Source: JAVBWI01 sp036677445 (GTDB taxonomy: Bacteria > Bacillota > Clostridia > Christensenellales > CAG-138). From it: a DNA stretch of 64,000 nucleotides. The stretch lies in the NCBI GenBank assembly GCA_036677445.1, contig JAVBWI010000026.1, forward strand, positions 124,001 through 188,000. Reading direction: 5' to 3'. The notes beneath the pieces are model-generated. The model saw only the letters and a list, made by a program, of their open reading frames with translations. It was not told the origin of the DNA and made no database searches. Position 1 is the stretch's first letter, and each line of letters starts with the position of its first letter. Position numbers and translations under genes: made by a program. Of this stretch, positions 26,226 to 34,164 are shown one piece after another.

Positions 26226-27137
26226 ATGGAATTTCGGCGAAGAACACGCAGGCGGCGCAGCGCATCGGGCGAGGGCGGGGGTACGGCGAAGGCCATCATC
26301 GTATTGCTGGTGGTTGCTGCGGTGGTATATTTGATCAGCGCGTCGGCCGCAGGCACATGGATCGCGCAGCAGGTGCTGGCGCCGGCGTTCGCGGCGTTTG
26401 ACGATTTTGTGCAGGGCGCGTCGGCAACAAAGTCACCCGAGGCTGCGAATACCGCATCGCCGCAGGCAAACAGCATCGTTTCGGCGGATACCGTCACAGG
26501 CGAGGTACAGTTGCCGGCTATGGAGTGCTTTGCGCTGCAAATGGGCGTTTACAGCAGCAAAACCAATGCGGATACACAGGCGACCGCACTGCAGCAGCGC
26601 GGCGCAGGGGGCTATGTGATGGAGGACGGCGGCCGGTATCGCGTCCTCGCGGCGGCCTATACCGCGGAGGAGAGCCTCAAACAGGTACGTGAGCAGCTTA
26701 CGGCGGAGGGACTTGAAAGCGCCGTATATGTGTTCCCGGCTCCGGACAGCACACTGCGCGTAACGGCGGCGCAAGCGCAGCTCGACGGCATTGCGGCAGG
26801 GTTTTTGGCGCTCGATGAATTGCAGCGGGACATGGCGTCGGCGTCGCTCACATTCGATCAGCAGCAGCAGCCGGTGCAAGCCGGGCGCGATACGGCGGCG
26901 GCTCTGCTTGCGCAGCTGCACGATGCGAGCACGGCGTTCCTTGCGGTGGCGTCGGCGGATAACCCCGTGCTGCAGGCAACCAAGGAATGCTTTGATGCGT
27001 ATGACGAGGCGCTCTCTGCCCTGGCGGAGTACAAAACCGAAAGTTTTGTAGATTTTTCGTCCAAAATGAAGTACACTCATATATGTATAGCGCATGCTTA
27101 TGCGCGGCTTGCGCAACAGGTTTCAAACATGGCATGA
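26226..27137 (+). CDS. SPOR-domain membrane protein
   Basis: 303 residues: basic N-terminus (FRRRTRRRRS), one membrane helix (about 23-42), a linker and a SPOR-like domain (about 97-170; FALQMGVYSSKTNADTQATAL, YRVLAAAYTAEESLKQVREQL), then an Ala/Gln-rich helical region. SPOR domains bind denuded peptidoglycan at septa or around the forespore. It follows the kinase gene by 100 bp with GGGGGAGG upstream and may be co-transcribed with it or with the hydrogenase-like cluster that follows. Confidence 0.8.
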   Translation: MEFRRRTRRRRSASGEGGGTAKAIIVLLVVAAVVYLISASAAGTWIAQQVLAPAFAAFDDFVQGASATKSPEAANTASPQANSIVSADTVTGEVQLPAMECFALQMGVYSSKTNADTQATALQQRGAGGYVMEDGGRYRVLAAAYTAEESLKQVREQLTAEGLESAVYVFPAPDSTLRVTAAQAQLDGIAAGFLALDELQRDMASASLTFDQQQQPVQAGRDTAAALLAQLHDASTAFLAVASADNPVLQATKECFDAYDEALSALAEYKTESFVDFSSKMKYTHICIAHAYARLAQQVSNMA

Positions 27138-27166
27138 GCATGTAAACTACGGTTCGGAGGATACAA

Positions 27167-27517
27167 ATGAAAATCGCGGAAGTTGCCCGAACCCTTGGTG
27201 CGAGCGTATTATGCTGCGAGGATCGACTCGGCGGGGAGGTTACGTCTGCATTCGGCGCCGATATGATGAGCGACGTGCTGGCCTTCATGAACGAGGAAAC
27301 ACTGCTCTTAACGGGGCTTGTGAATACACATGTGATCCGAACGGCGGAAATGCTTGAGCTTCGCTGCATCGTATTCGTGCGGGGCAAGCCTGTTACGCAG
27401 GACATACTGGATCGCGCGGTAGAGCAAAACATTGTGCTGCTGGGTACCGAAAAAACGCTTTATGTGTGCTGCGGCCTGCTGTATGAGGCGGGTTTGCCTG
27501 GCTGTGTCAGAGGGTAA
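27167..27517 (+). CDS. DRTGG-domain protein (first of two)
   Basis: 116 residues forming a single DRTGG domain: CEDRLGGEVTSAFGADMMSDVLAFM, then TGLVNTHVIRTAEMLELRCIVFVRG. DRTGG domains are of unknown ligand; free-standing ones in Clostridia stand next to hydrogenase-like Fe-S proteins and RsbW-like ATPases, as here. A second copy is encoded at 29315. It lies in a run of five closely spaced genes (gaps of 4 to 23 bp) that ends with the PHP-domain gene. Confidence 0.8.
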   Translation: MKIAEVARTLGASVLCCEDRLGGEVTSAFGADMMSDVLAFMNEETLLLTGLVNTHVIRTAEMLELRCIVFVRGKPVTQDILDRAVEQNIVLLGTEKTLYVCCGLLYEAGLPGCVRG

Positions 27518-27521
27518 GCCC

Positions 27522-27968
27522 ATGGGACTTTCATTGATACAGACATTTCCCGTATCGCACGGCGCTTTTGATACGGCCGGCGAAGCCAGCAGCAAAATCA
27601 AGGCAATTCTGAAGAAGCTGGGAATAGCGCCCGGGGTGATTCGCGACGTGGCGATCGCCGCTTATGAGACGGAACTCAATCTTGTCATTCACTCCGTTGG
27701 CGGAGAACTTGTTTTAGAAGTACGGCCGGAGCAGATCGTACTTATCTCTCAGGATCAGGGGCCGGGCATTGCGGATATCTCGCTTGCTCTTAAGGAAGGA
27801 TATTCCACCGCACCCGAGAGCGTGCGGGTGATGGGCTTTGGCGCGGGCATGGGGCTTCCCAATGTGCAGCGGCACTGTGATGATTTCCACATTGAATCCG
27901 AGCTGGGGAAAGGCACCGTGATACGGGCCGGCTATACGCTCAATAAACCACAGGCAGGATCTAGCTAG
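27522..27968 (+). CDS. RsbW-like anti-sigma/serine kinase ATPase
   Basis: 148 residues with a GHKL ATPase fold of the RsbW/SpoIIAB type: AAYETELNLVIHS is the N-box, DQGPGIAD the G1 box and VMGFGAGMGLPNVQRHCDDF the G2 region. ATG at 27522 follows AGGGTAAGCC. In the cluster with DRTGG and hydrogenase-like proteins it may phosphorylate a partner or bind ligand; no anti-sigma antagonist or sigma factor is next to it. Confidence 0.85.
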   Translation: MGLSLIQTFPVSHGAFDTAGEASSKIKAILKKLGIAPGVIRDVAIAAYETELNLVIHSVGGELVLEVRPEQIVLISQDQGPGIADISLALKEGYSTAPESVRVMGFGAGMGLPNVQRHCDDFHIESELGKGTVIRAGYTLNKPQAGSS

Positions 27969-27986
27969 ATCACGGAGGATCGTATT

Positions 27987-29291
27987 TTGTTGTACAAGCA
28001 TTCGGTTCGCATTGACAGAAGGAAATGCGTGGGCTGCACCAATTGCATTAAAAACTGCCCCACGGAGGCCATTCGTGTGCAGCGAGGCAAGGCCAAGATA
28101 CTCGACGACCGGTGCATCGACTGCGGGGAGTGTCTGCGCGCCTGCCCGCACCATGCGATGATCGCCGTGACGACGCCCGTCAGCGGGCTGAATTTGTTCA
28201 AATATAATATTGTGATACCCTGCGCGCCGCTGTATTCGCAGTTCCGCAACCTTGGAGACCGCGGCGACCTGTTCGAGGCGCTCTATGCGCTTGGCTTTGA
28301 CGCCATATATGAAGAAGCGCGCGGCGCCGAGATCGAGGCCGAGGCATTGCGCAAATATCTGCGCTCGGGCGAGGCGAATTTCCCTGTCATCTCCTGTAAC
28401 TGCCCGGTGATTCCAAGGCTTGTGACGACGCTGTTCCCCAATTTGATCGATAACCTCTCGCCCTTCGTATCCGCGACCGAAATTGCCGCGCGTGTGGCGA
28501 AGGCGGAGTTCTGCGAGATCATGAACGTGCCCAAGGAATCCGTAGGATGTTACTATATCGCCCCCTGTTCGGCAAAGATGACCAACATTAAAAATCCGCT
28601 GGGCATCGATAAAAGCGAAGTGGACGGCGTGTACGCCATGCGCGATATCTACGCGCAGCTGATCGAGAACATAGGCAAGGGCGGCGCGCACCGGGAGGTC
28701 GCGCACCCTGCGGGCGCATACGGGCTGGGCACGGCTGTGGTCGGAGGCCTGAGCACGGCTGTGGGTACGGAACACTACCTTGCGGTGGATGGCATCTACA
28801 ATGTCATACAGTGTCTGGAGGAAATCGACAACGAGCGCCTGCGCAAGCTGATGCTGGTGGAGGCTTCCGCGTGCAGCGGCGGCTGCGTGGGCGGTCCGCT
28901 GATGTTCGAGAACCAGTTCGTCGCCAAGAACCGCAACCGCCGTTTGGCCAACTCGCAGCCGCGAATTGATCTTGAGCACGACGAGCACATATTGAAATAC
29001 GTCAATTCTCCTATGATACGGTACGACAGGCAGTTCGAGCCCCGCAGCGTCATGAAGCTTTCGGATGATATGGGCGAGGCCATGCGTATGATGGAACGTA
29101 TGGAGGAGATCAGCAAAAGCCTGCCGGGCCTGGATTGCGGCTCCTGCGGGTCGCCGAGCTGCCGGACGCTTGCGGAGGATATCGTGCGCGGGCAGGCGGT
29201 GGAGATGGACTGTATTTTTAAGCTGCGGGATAAGCTGCGCATACTCGCACAGGAAATGGCGGATCTGGCCAGCGCCGAAAAGCGCGGCTAA
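27987..29291 (+). CDS. [FeFe]-hydrogenase-like Fe-S protein (group D/sensory type)
   Basis: 434 residues. Two N-terminal ferredoxin motifs (CVGCTNCIKNCP, CIDCGECLRACP), an Fe-hydrogenase large-subunit domain with FPVISCNCPVIPRL, YYIAPCSAKMTN and EASACSGGCVGGP at the H-cluster motif positions, and a C-terminal CGSCGSPSCRTLAEDI four-Cys domain. The motifs depart from catalytic enzymes: TSCCP is SCNCP and the third motif lacks the usual MACPGGC. This fits group D (putative sensory) hydrogenases. TTG start at 27987, eight bases after GGAGG. Perhaps it senses H2 or redox state for its neighbours. Confidence 0.85.
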   Translation: MLYKHSVRIDRRKCVGCTNCIKNCPTEAIRVQRGKAKILDDRCIDCGECLRACPHHAMIAVTTPVSGLNLFKYNIVIPCAPLYSQFRNLGDRGDLFEALYALGFDAIYEEARGAEIEAEALRKYLRSGEANFPVISCNCPVIPRLVTTLFPNLIDNLSPFVSATEIAARVAKAEFCEIMNVPKESVGCYYIAPCSAKMTNIKNPLGIDKSEVDGVYAMRDIYAQLIENIGKGGAHREVAHPAGAYGLGTAVVGGLSTAVGTEHYLAVDGIYNVIQCLEEIDNERLRKLMLVEASACSGGCVGGPLMFENQFVAKNRNRRLANSQPRIDLEHDEHILKYVNSPMIRYDRQFEPRSVMKLSDDMGEAMRMMERMEEISKSLPGLDCGSCGSPSCRTLAEDIVRGQAVEMDCIFKLRDKLRILAQEMADLASAEKRG

Positions 29292-29314
29292 ACGGCATAT
29301 AGGAGGAATGGACC

Positions 29315-29653
29315 ATGCTGGTATCCGAGTTGGCAAAACTTACCGACGCCGTGATCGTGACACGGGAGGTGCCCGACCGGGAAGTGACCTGCGGATATAC
29401 CTGCGACCTTTTAAGCTGGGTGATGGCCAAGGGCAGGGAGGGCTGCGCCTGGGTAACGGTGCAGACGCATATGAACGTGATCGCGGTCGCGTCGCTGCAT
29501 GATATGGCCTGCATCATCTGCCCCGAGGGGATAGAGACCGAACCGCCCAGCGTTGCAAAGGCCGCGCAGGAAGGCATCGCCGTGCTTTGCTCAAAAAAGA
29601 CGGCGTATGAGATCTGCGGGCTGATGCATGCGGCGGGGATTCCCGCCGTATAA
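29315..29653 (+). CDS. DRTGG-domain protein (second of two)
   Basis: 112 residues with a DRTGG-like domain: VPDREVTCGYTCDLLSWVM, then VQTHMNVIAVASLHDMACIIC and a C-terminal AYEICGLMHAAGIP resembling the end of the first copy (LYVCCGLLYEAGLP). The two proteins are diverged paralogues flanking the hydrogenase-like gene. RBS AGGAGG precedes the ATG by seven bases. Ligand and partner unknown. Confidence 0.8.
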   Translation: MLVSELAKLTDAVIVTREVPDREVTCGYTCDLLSWVMAKGREGCAWVTVQTHMNVIAVASLHDMACIICPEGIETEPPSVAKAAQEGIAVLCSKKTAYEICGLMHAAGIPAV

Positions 29654-30386
29654 GGCCGTGATCAGGCTTGCGGCGGATCTGCATATTCATTCCTGTCTGT
29701 CGCCCTGCGCGGATATGGAAATGACGCCGAACAACCTTGTGAATATGGCATATCTCAAGGGATTGGACGCGATTGCCGTATGCGATCACAACTGCGCGCG
29801 CAATCTGACCGCCTGCAAGGCGGTGGCGGATGCGCGCGGTTTGATTTTTGTGCCTGGCCTCGAGGTGGAAACCCGTGAGGAAGTGCATGTGCTCACGCTC
29901 TTTCCCGCGCTGGAGACCGCGCTCGATTTCGGCACCTGGGTATATGCGCACCTGCCGAATATAGAAAACCGTGCCGATCTGTTCGGAGAGCAGATCGCCA
30001 TGGATGAGGACGATGCGCCGGTTTATACCGAGCCGCGCCTGCTCATCCAATCCACGACCCTGTCCATCGACGAAGTAGCGGCGCAGTGCCGTTCTCTGGG
30101 CGGGGTGCCTGTGCCCGCGCATATCAACCGTACGTCAAACTCGCTGCTGTATAGCCTGGGCTTCGTGCCGCCGCAGCTCAATTTTACCTCGCTGGAGGTG
30201 TACCTGAAGCTGCCCGTGCCGGTGGTGGAGCTTGCGCGGTACCATATTCTCTATAATTCCGACGCGCACCTGTTGTGCGACATTTCCGAGCCCGAGCACT
30301 TCATCGCCGCCTACGAAAAAAGCCCGGCGGGCATATTGGCATACCTCGCCGAGCAAAAAAAGCCGTTTCACTCATCCGGTCAATAG
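29628..30386 (+). CDS. PHP-domain phosphoesterase
   Basis: Up to 252 residues. ADLHIHSCLSPCADMEMTP is the first PHP motif with metal-binding His residues; CDHNCARN, GLEVETREEVHVL, HINRTSNS and NSDAHLLCD give the others, as in YciV/TrpH-like phosphoesterases acting on nucleotides or nucleoside phosphates. The start is uncertain: ATG at 29628 overlaps the DRTGG gene by 26 bp, GTG at 29658 does not; neither has a strong RBS. Last gene of the hydrogenase-like cluster, convergent with the DUF47 gene. Confidence 0.85.
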   Translation: MRRGFPPYKAVIRLAADLHIHSCLSPCADMEMTPNNLVNMAYLKGLDAIAVCDHNCARNLTACKAVADARGLIFVPGLEVETREEVHVLTLFPALETALDFGTWVYAHLPNIENRADLFGEQIAMDEDDAPVYTEPRLLIQSTTLSIDEVAAQCRSLGGVPVPAHINRTSNSLLYSLGFVPPQLNFTSLEVYLKLPVPVVELARYHILYNSDAHLLCDISEPEHFIAAYEKSPAGILAYLAEQKKPFHSSGQ

Positions 30387-30422
30387 AGCCCGGGAACAGC
30401 ACCATACTCCAGGAGCAGGCAT

Positions 30423-30992
30423 CTAATTGTTTTTAATCAGCACGTAGTCCATATGATCCGCGACTTGCACACACGCCTCAAACAGCTTCAACAGCGCATC
30501 CGGTACCGCCGTGCCCGATGCCTGCCGTTTTAGCCGCAGGTACAGCAGGGTGCTGTTCCATGCGCTTTTGCGCAGCGTTTCGCATGCGGCGTGCATTTCC
30601 GCGGGCGCGGCTTTATCGCGCAGTAAGGCATAGAGCGCCGGTACCGCGCAGGCGCAGTCGGCCGCCGCGGATAGTAGCTCCGCTGTTTCGCGCGCCGGCC
30701 GCGCGTATGCAAACGCCGCGGCGCAGCAGGCCGCCTGTACTGCGTTTGCGGCGTCCTGCCCCAAAAGGCAAACGTCCTCACGGTCGATGGGCGTGAGGAA
30801 GGCGCGCTGCAAAAAGTCATTGAGCGCGCGCCTGCCGCGCGCCGCTTTTGCGACGCAGGCGGAGATATTTGCGTCGGATGCGGGAACGCCGCGAAGCGCC
30901 GCGCGAAGCAACTGCGCGGCGTCTTCCATACAGGCGGCGATTTCCCACAGCAGGGCGCGGCAATCTTTTCGCGGCAGCTTGCTTTTCGCCAT
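30423..30992 (-). CDS. DUF47/PhoU-like protein
   Basis: 189 residues, helical, soluble. NDFLQRAFLTPIDREDVCLLGQDA closely matches the core of the DUF47 (PhoU-like, Pit accessory) family, where the conserved T-P-I-D-R-E-D binds metal. Such proteins usually stand beside Pit phosphate transporters; none is encoded next to it here. Start ATG at 30992 with GGGGATG upstream. Composition is Ala/Cys-rich. It may be a metal-linked regulator of phosphate uptake. Confidence 0.75.
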   Translation of the reverse strand: MAKSKLPRKDCRALLWEIAACMEDAAQLLRAALRGVPASDANISACVAKAARGRRALNDFLQRAFLTPIDREDVCLLGQDAANAVQAACCAAAFAYARPARETAELLSAAADCACAVPALYALLRDKAAPAEMHAACETLRKSAWNSTLLYLRLKRQASGTAVPDALLKLFEACVQVADHMDYVLIKNN

Positions 30993-31339
30993 TCTGCATC
31001 CCCTTCCTCCCGGTTAAGCCTATGCGCCGGGTACGGGCGAATTGCATAGCGCCGCTTTTTTGTTTCATAGTTTGATTCCGACCGGCATTGATAAAGTTAT
31101 ACAAAAACAGCCTGTCTGTATGCATAAATATGCAAATACAATCATACATACGTACATGTCCACATGTGCACCTGCATGCGTGCATACACGAAAAAGCGGC
31201 AACATTACTGGACGTTCAGGCAAAAATATTTCCATTTGTTACATACCGGTGTTGTAAAACTGCGACCGATAAAGTATTATTATTATACAAAGGCGTGTCA
31301 TTTCAATTTTGCACATCGCGGTATCGGGAGGACAAGTAT
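30993..31339. promoter_or_regulatory. Upstream region of the citrate operon with a promoter and a CA/TG-rich tract
   Basis: 347-bp gap. The promoter is TTGTAA (31252-31257), 17-bp spacer, TATTAT (31275-31280), 60 bp before citD. Between about 31115 and 31190 runs an unusual tract of alternating purine and pyrimidine with many short palindromes (ACATGT, GTGCAC, TGCATGC, GCATGC). No gene is supported, though the citD frame stays open through it. Confidence 0.6.
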
Positions 31340-31627
31340 ATGCAGCTTGTGACTACGGGAATTGCAGGAACGATGGAATCCGGCGACATACTCATTGAAA
31401 TTGTGGATAAAGGCGGCCCCGGCGTGGAAGTCGAATTAAACAGCACCGTCAGCAACCAATACGGCAGGCAGATCAAGGCCGTCATTCGCGAGACAATAGC
31501 GGCCTGCAATCTTACGGGCGTACATGTCAAAGCTGTGGATAAAGGGTCGCTGGACTGTACCATTCGTGCGCGTGTAACGGCGGCGGCATACCGCGGCTGT
31601 AAGTGTGACGCGTGCGAATGGGAATAA
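31340..31627 (+). CDS. citD: Citrate lyase acyl carrier protein (gamma subunit)
   Basis: 95 residues, the normal length. AGTMESGDILIEI holds Ser14, the site where the phosphoribosyl-dephospho-CoA prosthetic group is attached in Klebsiella CitD; VELNSTVSNQYGRQIKAVIRET and DKGSLDCTIRARVTAAAYR complete the family pattern. It carries the acetyl and citryl thioesters between CitE and CitF. ATG at 31340 has GGGAGG upstream. The citC/citX/citG genes needed to build the prosthetic group are not in this window. Confidence 0.95.
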   Translation: MQLVTTGIAGTMESGDILIEIVDKGGPGVEVELNSTVSNQYGRQIKAVIRETIAACNLTGVHVKAVDKGSLDCTIRARVTAAAYRGCKCDACEWE

Positions 31628-31642
31628 GGGAGGAAAATGCCG

Positions 31643-32536
31643 ATGCGTAGACTGCGCAGAACCATGCTGTTCGTACCGGGCAATAATCCCGGTATGATGC
31701 GGGACGCCCATATCTACGGGGCGGACTCGCTGATGTTTGATTTGGAGGATTCCGTCGCCATGGCGGAAAAGGATGCGGCGCGGCTGCTGGTGTATCACTC
31801 GCTTAAAACCATCCGTTACGGCGGCTGCGAACTGGTGGTGCGCGTCAACCCGCTCAGCACGCCCTATGGCGCGCAGGATGTCGAAGCCGTGGTACGCGCG
31901 GGCGCGCAGGTCATACGCCTGCCCAAAACGGAGACCGCGCAGGATATTCTCGATATGGAGCGCGAGGTTGAGCGCGTAGAGCGCGCGGCAGGCATTCCCG
32001 TCGGCCGGACGGGGCTGATGGCGGCGGTGGAGGGCGCTATGGGCGTACTCAATGCCGGCCCAATCTGTATGGCGAGCAAGCGGCTCATAGGCATTGCGCT
32101 GGGCGCGGAGGATTACTGCGCCAACCTGAAGACCAACCGCACCAAGGAAGGCTCGGAGCTGTTCTTCGCCCGCAGCATGATTTTAAACGCCGCGCGCGCC
32201 GCCGGTATCGACGCGCTGGATACCGTTTTCTCGGATGTGGAGGATATGGATGGCTTTGAAACGGAGGTACGCCTCATCAAGGCGCTGGGCTTTGACGGCA
32301 AATCCGTCATCAACCCGCGGCAGATCGGCCCCGTCAACAGGATATTCGCGCCCACGGAAAAGGAGATCGAACATGCCCGCCGCATCATTGCGGCGCTTAG
32401 GGAAGCGGAGGCAAGGGGTTCCGGCGTCGTGTGCGTCAACGGAAAGATGGTGGACCGCCCTGTGGTGCTGCGCGCACAGCGCGTGATACAGATGGCCAAA
32501 GCGTCCGACCTGCTGGTGGAGGAGGAGTGCGTATGA
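31643..32536 (+). CDS. citE: Citrate lyase beta subunit (citryl-ACP lyase)
   Basis: 297 residues from the ATG at 31643. RTMLFVPGNNPGMMRDAHIYGADSLMFDLEDSV is the CitE/HpcH-aldolase start with metal-binding Glu/Asp, IRLPKTET and LMAAVEGAMGVLNA are conserved, and GAEDYCANLKTNRT binds the citryl group. It splits citryl-ACP to oxaloacetate and acetyl-ACP. The ATG six bases earlier is only three bases from GGGAGG, so the later one is preferred. Overlaps citF by ATGA. Confidence 0.95.
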   Translation: MRRLRRTMLFVPGNNPGMMRDAHIYGADSLMFDLEDSVAMAEKDAARLLVYHSLKTIRYGGCELVVRVNPLSTPYGAQDVEAVVRAGAQVIRLPKTETAQDILDMEREVERVERAAGIPVGRTGLMAAVEGAMGVLNAGPICMASKRLIGIALGAEDYCANLKTNRTKEGSELFFARSMILNAARAAGIDALDTVFSDVEDMDGFETEVRLIKALGFDGKSVINPRQIGPVNRIFAPTEKEIEHARRIIAALREAEARGSGVVCVNGKMVDRPVVLRAQRVIQMAKASDLLVEEECV

Positions 32537-34077
32537 GTAGGGAGTATCTGGAGGCGATCCGCCGCTTTGGCGCATATGAGTCTTACGTGCCCGGCAAAAA
32601 CCCGCGCATGCCCGTAAAAAGCCCGCTGTCCCTGGGCGAGCGGCAGGAAAAGCATAATAAAATCGTCAAGGATCTTGAGGAAGCGGTGCGGCTTTGCGGC
32701 TTAAAGGACGGCATGACCATCTCCTTCCACCATCATTTCCGCGCGGGGGATTATGTCGTCAATATGGTGCTGGATACGCTCGCGCGCATGGGTTTCAAGA
32801 ATCTCATGGTGGCGGCAAGCAGCCTGACCGACGTGCACGCGCCCATGATCCAACACATCAAAAACGGCGTAGTCACAGGCATCGAGACGAGCGGCCTGCG
32901 CGGCGAGCTTGCAAACGCCGTTTCCCACGGCCTGATGGAACGTCCGGTGGTATTCCGCTCGCACGGCGGCCGGGCAAGCGCGATTATGGAGGATGAACTT
33001 CACATCGACGTCGCGTTCCTGGGCGCGTCCAGCTGCGACCCGTTCGGCAACGCCAACGGCTATTCGCGCGCAAGCACCGGAAAGACCGCCTGCGGCTCGC
33101 TCGGTTATGCCAAGGTGGACGCCCGCCACGCGGATAAGACCATCATTATCACGGATAATATCGTGGAATATCCAAATACCCCTTTCGGCATCTCGCAAAA
33201 GCTGGTAGACTACATCGTGGTGGTAGATAGCGTCGGCGATCCACAGAAGATCATGTCCGGCGCAACCCGCTTCACCAAAAACCCGCACGATCTGCTGATT
33301 GCGGAGGCCGCGGCAAAGGTGATCGTGCACTCGGGCTATTTTCAGAACGGCTTTTCGCTGCAGACGGGCTCCGGCGGCGCGGCGCTTGCGGTCACGCGGT
33401 TTTTGCGCGAGTATATGATAGACCGCGGCGTAAAAGCCAGCTTCGCGCTTGGCGGCATTACCGGCGCTATGGTGCGCCTGCATGAGGAAGGGCTGATCCG
33501 AAAGCTGCTCGATGTGCAAAGTTTCGATCTGGATGCGGCAAACTCCCTTAAGAACAACCGCTTCCATACCCAGATCGATGCGAACTACTACGCCAGCCCC
33601 TACAACGAGGGCGCCGCCGTCAACCAGCTCGACATCGTGGTGCTTTCCGCGCTGGAGGTGGATGTGGACTTCAATGTCAACGTGCTCACCGGCTCCGACG
33701 GAATTATCCGCGGCGCGATAGGCGGCCATCCCGATACTGCGGCGGGGGCGGCGCTGTCCATCGTGGTGGCGCCGCTGCTGCGCGGGCGCATGCCCTGCAT
33801 ACTCGACCATGTGAACACGGTAGTCACCCCGGGCGATACGGTGGACGTACTGGTAACGGATCAGGGCATTGCCGTAAACCCGAGAAGGCCACAGATCAAA
33901 GAGCGGCTGTGTGGGGCGCGGCTGCCCGTGACCACCATTGAGGAACTGAAGGCGCGGGCGGAGCGTATCGTGGGCAAGCCGGAACCGCTGCCGTTTGGCG
34001 AAAAGATCGTGGGCATCGTCACCTACCGTGACGGCACGGTGATCGATGTGATCCGTGAGATCAAGGATGAAGAATAG
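32533..34077 (+). CDS. citF: Citrate lyase alpha subunit (citrate:acetyl-ACP transferase)
   Basis: 514 residues, like known CitF. VPGKNPRMPVKSP near the N-terminus, FHHHFRAGDYVVNMVLD, FLGASSCDPFGNANG, ITDNIVEYPN and HPDTAAGA are family-specific. It exchanges acetyl for citryl on the acyl carrier protein. Start at the ATGA overlap with citE; the frame is open upstream but enters citE. The three subunits form the whole citrate lyase complex. Confidence 0.96.
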   Translation: MSREYLEAIRRFGAYESYVPGKNPRMPVKSPLSLGERQEKHNKIVKDLEEAVRLCGLKDGMTISFHHHFRAGDYVVNMVLDTLARMGFKNLMVAASSLTDVHAPMIQHIKNGVVTGIETSGLRGELANAVSHGLMERPVVFRSHGGRASAIMEDELHIDVAFLGASSCDPFGNANGYSRASTGKTACGSLGYAKVDARHADKTIIITDNIVEYPNTPFGISQKLVDYIVVVDSVGDPQKIMSGATRFTKNPHDLLIAEAAAKVIVHSGYFQNGFSLQTGSGGAALAVTRFLREYMIDRGVKASFALGGITGAMVRLHEEGLIRKLLDVQSFDLDAANSLKNNRFHTQIDANYYASPYNEGAAVNQLDIVVLSALEVDVDFNVNVLTGSDGIIRGAIGGHPDTAAGAALSIVVAPLLRGRMPCILDHVNTVVTPGDTVDVLVTDQGIAVNPRRPQIKERLCGARLPVTTIEELKARAERIVGKPEPLPFGEKIVGIVTYRDGTVIDVIREIKDEE

Positions 34078-34164
34078 GCTGCGGTCTATGGTGCGGCCGC
34101 AATGACGGGTATGAACAGCTGAGGTAGGCTGCGGCGATATGAAACCAAATTTAGGAGGAGCAAC

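Noticed and set aside
31088..31339. 84-residue N-terminal extension of CitD
   Set aside because: The frame is open, but CitD normally starts at the ATG with GGGAGG at 31340, and the extension has low-complexity His/Cys composition from the CA/TG tract and includes the promoter.
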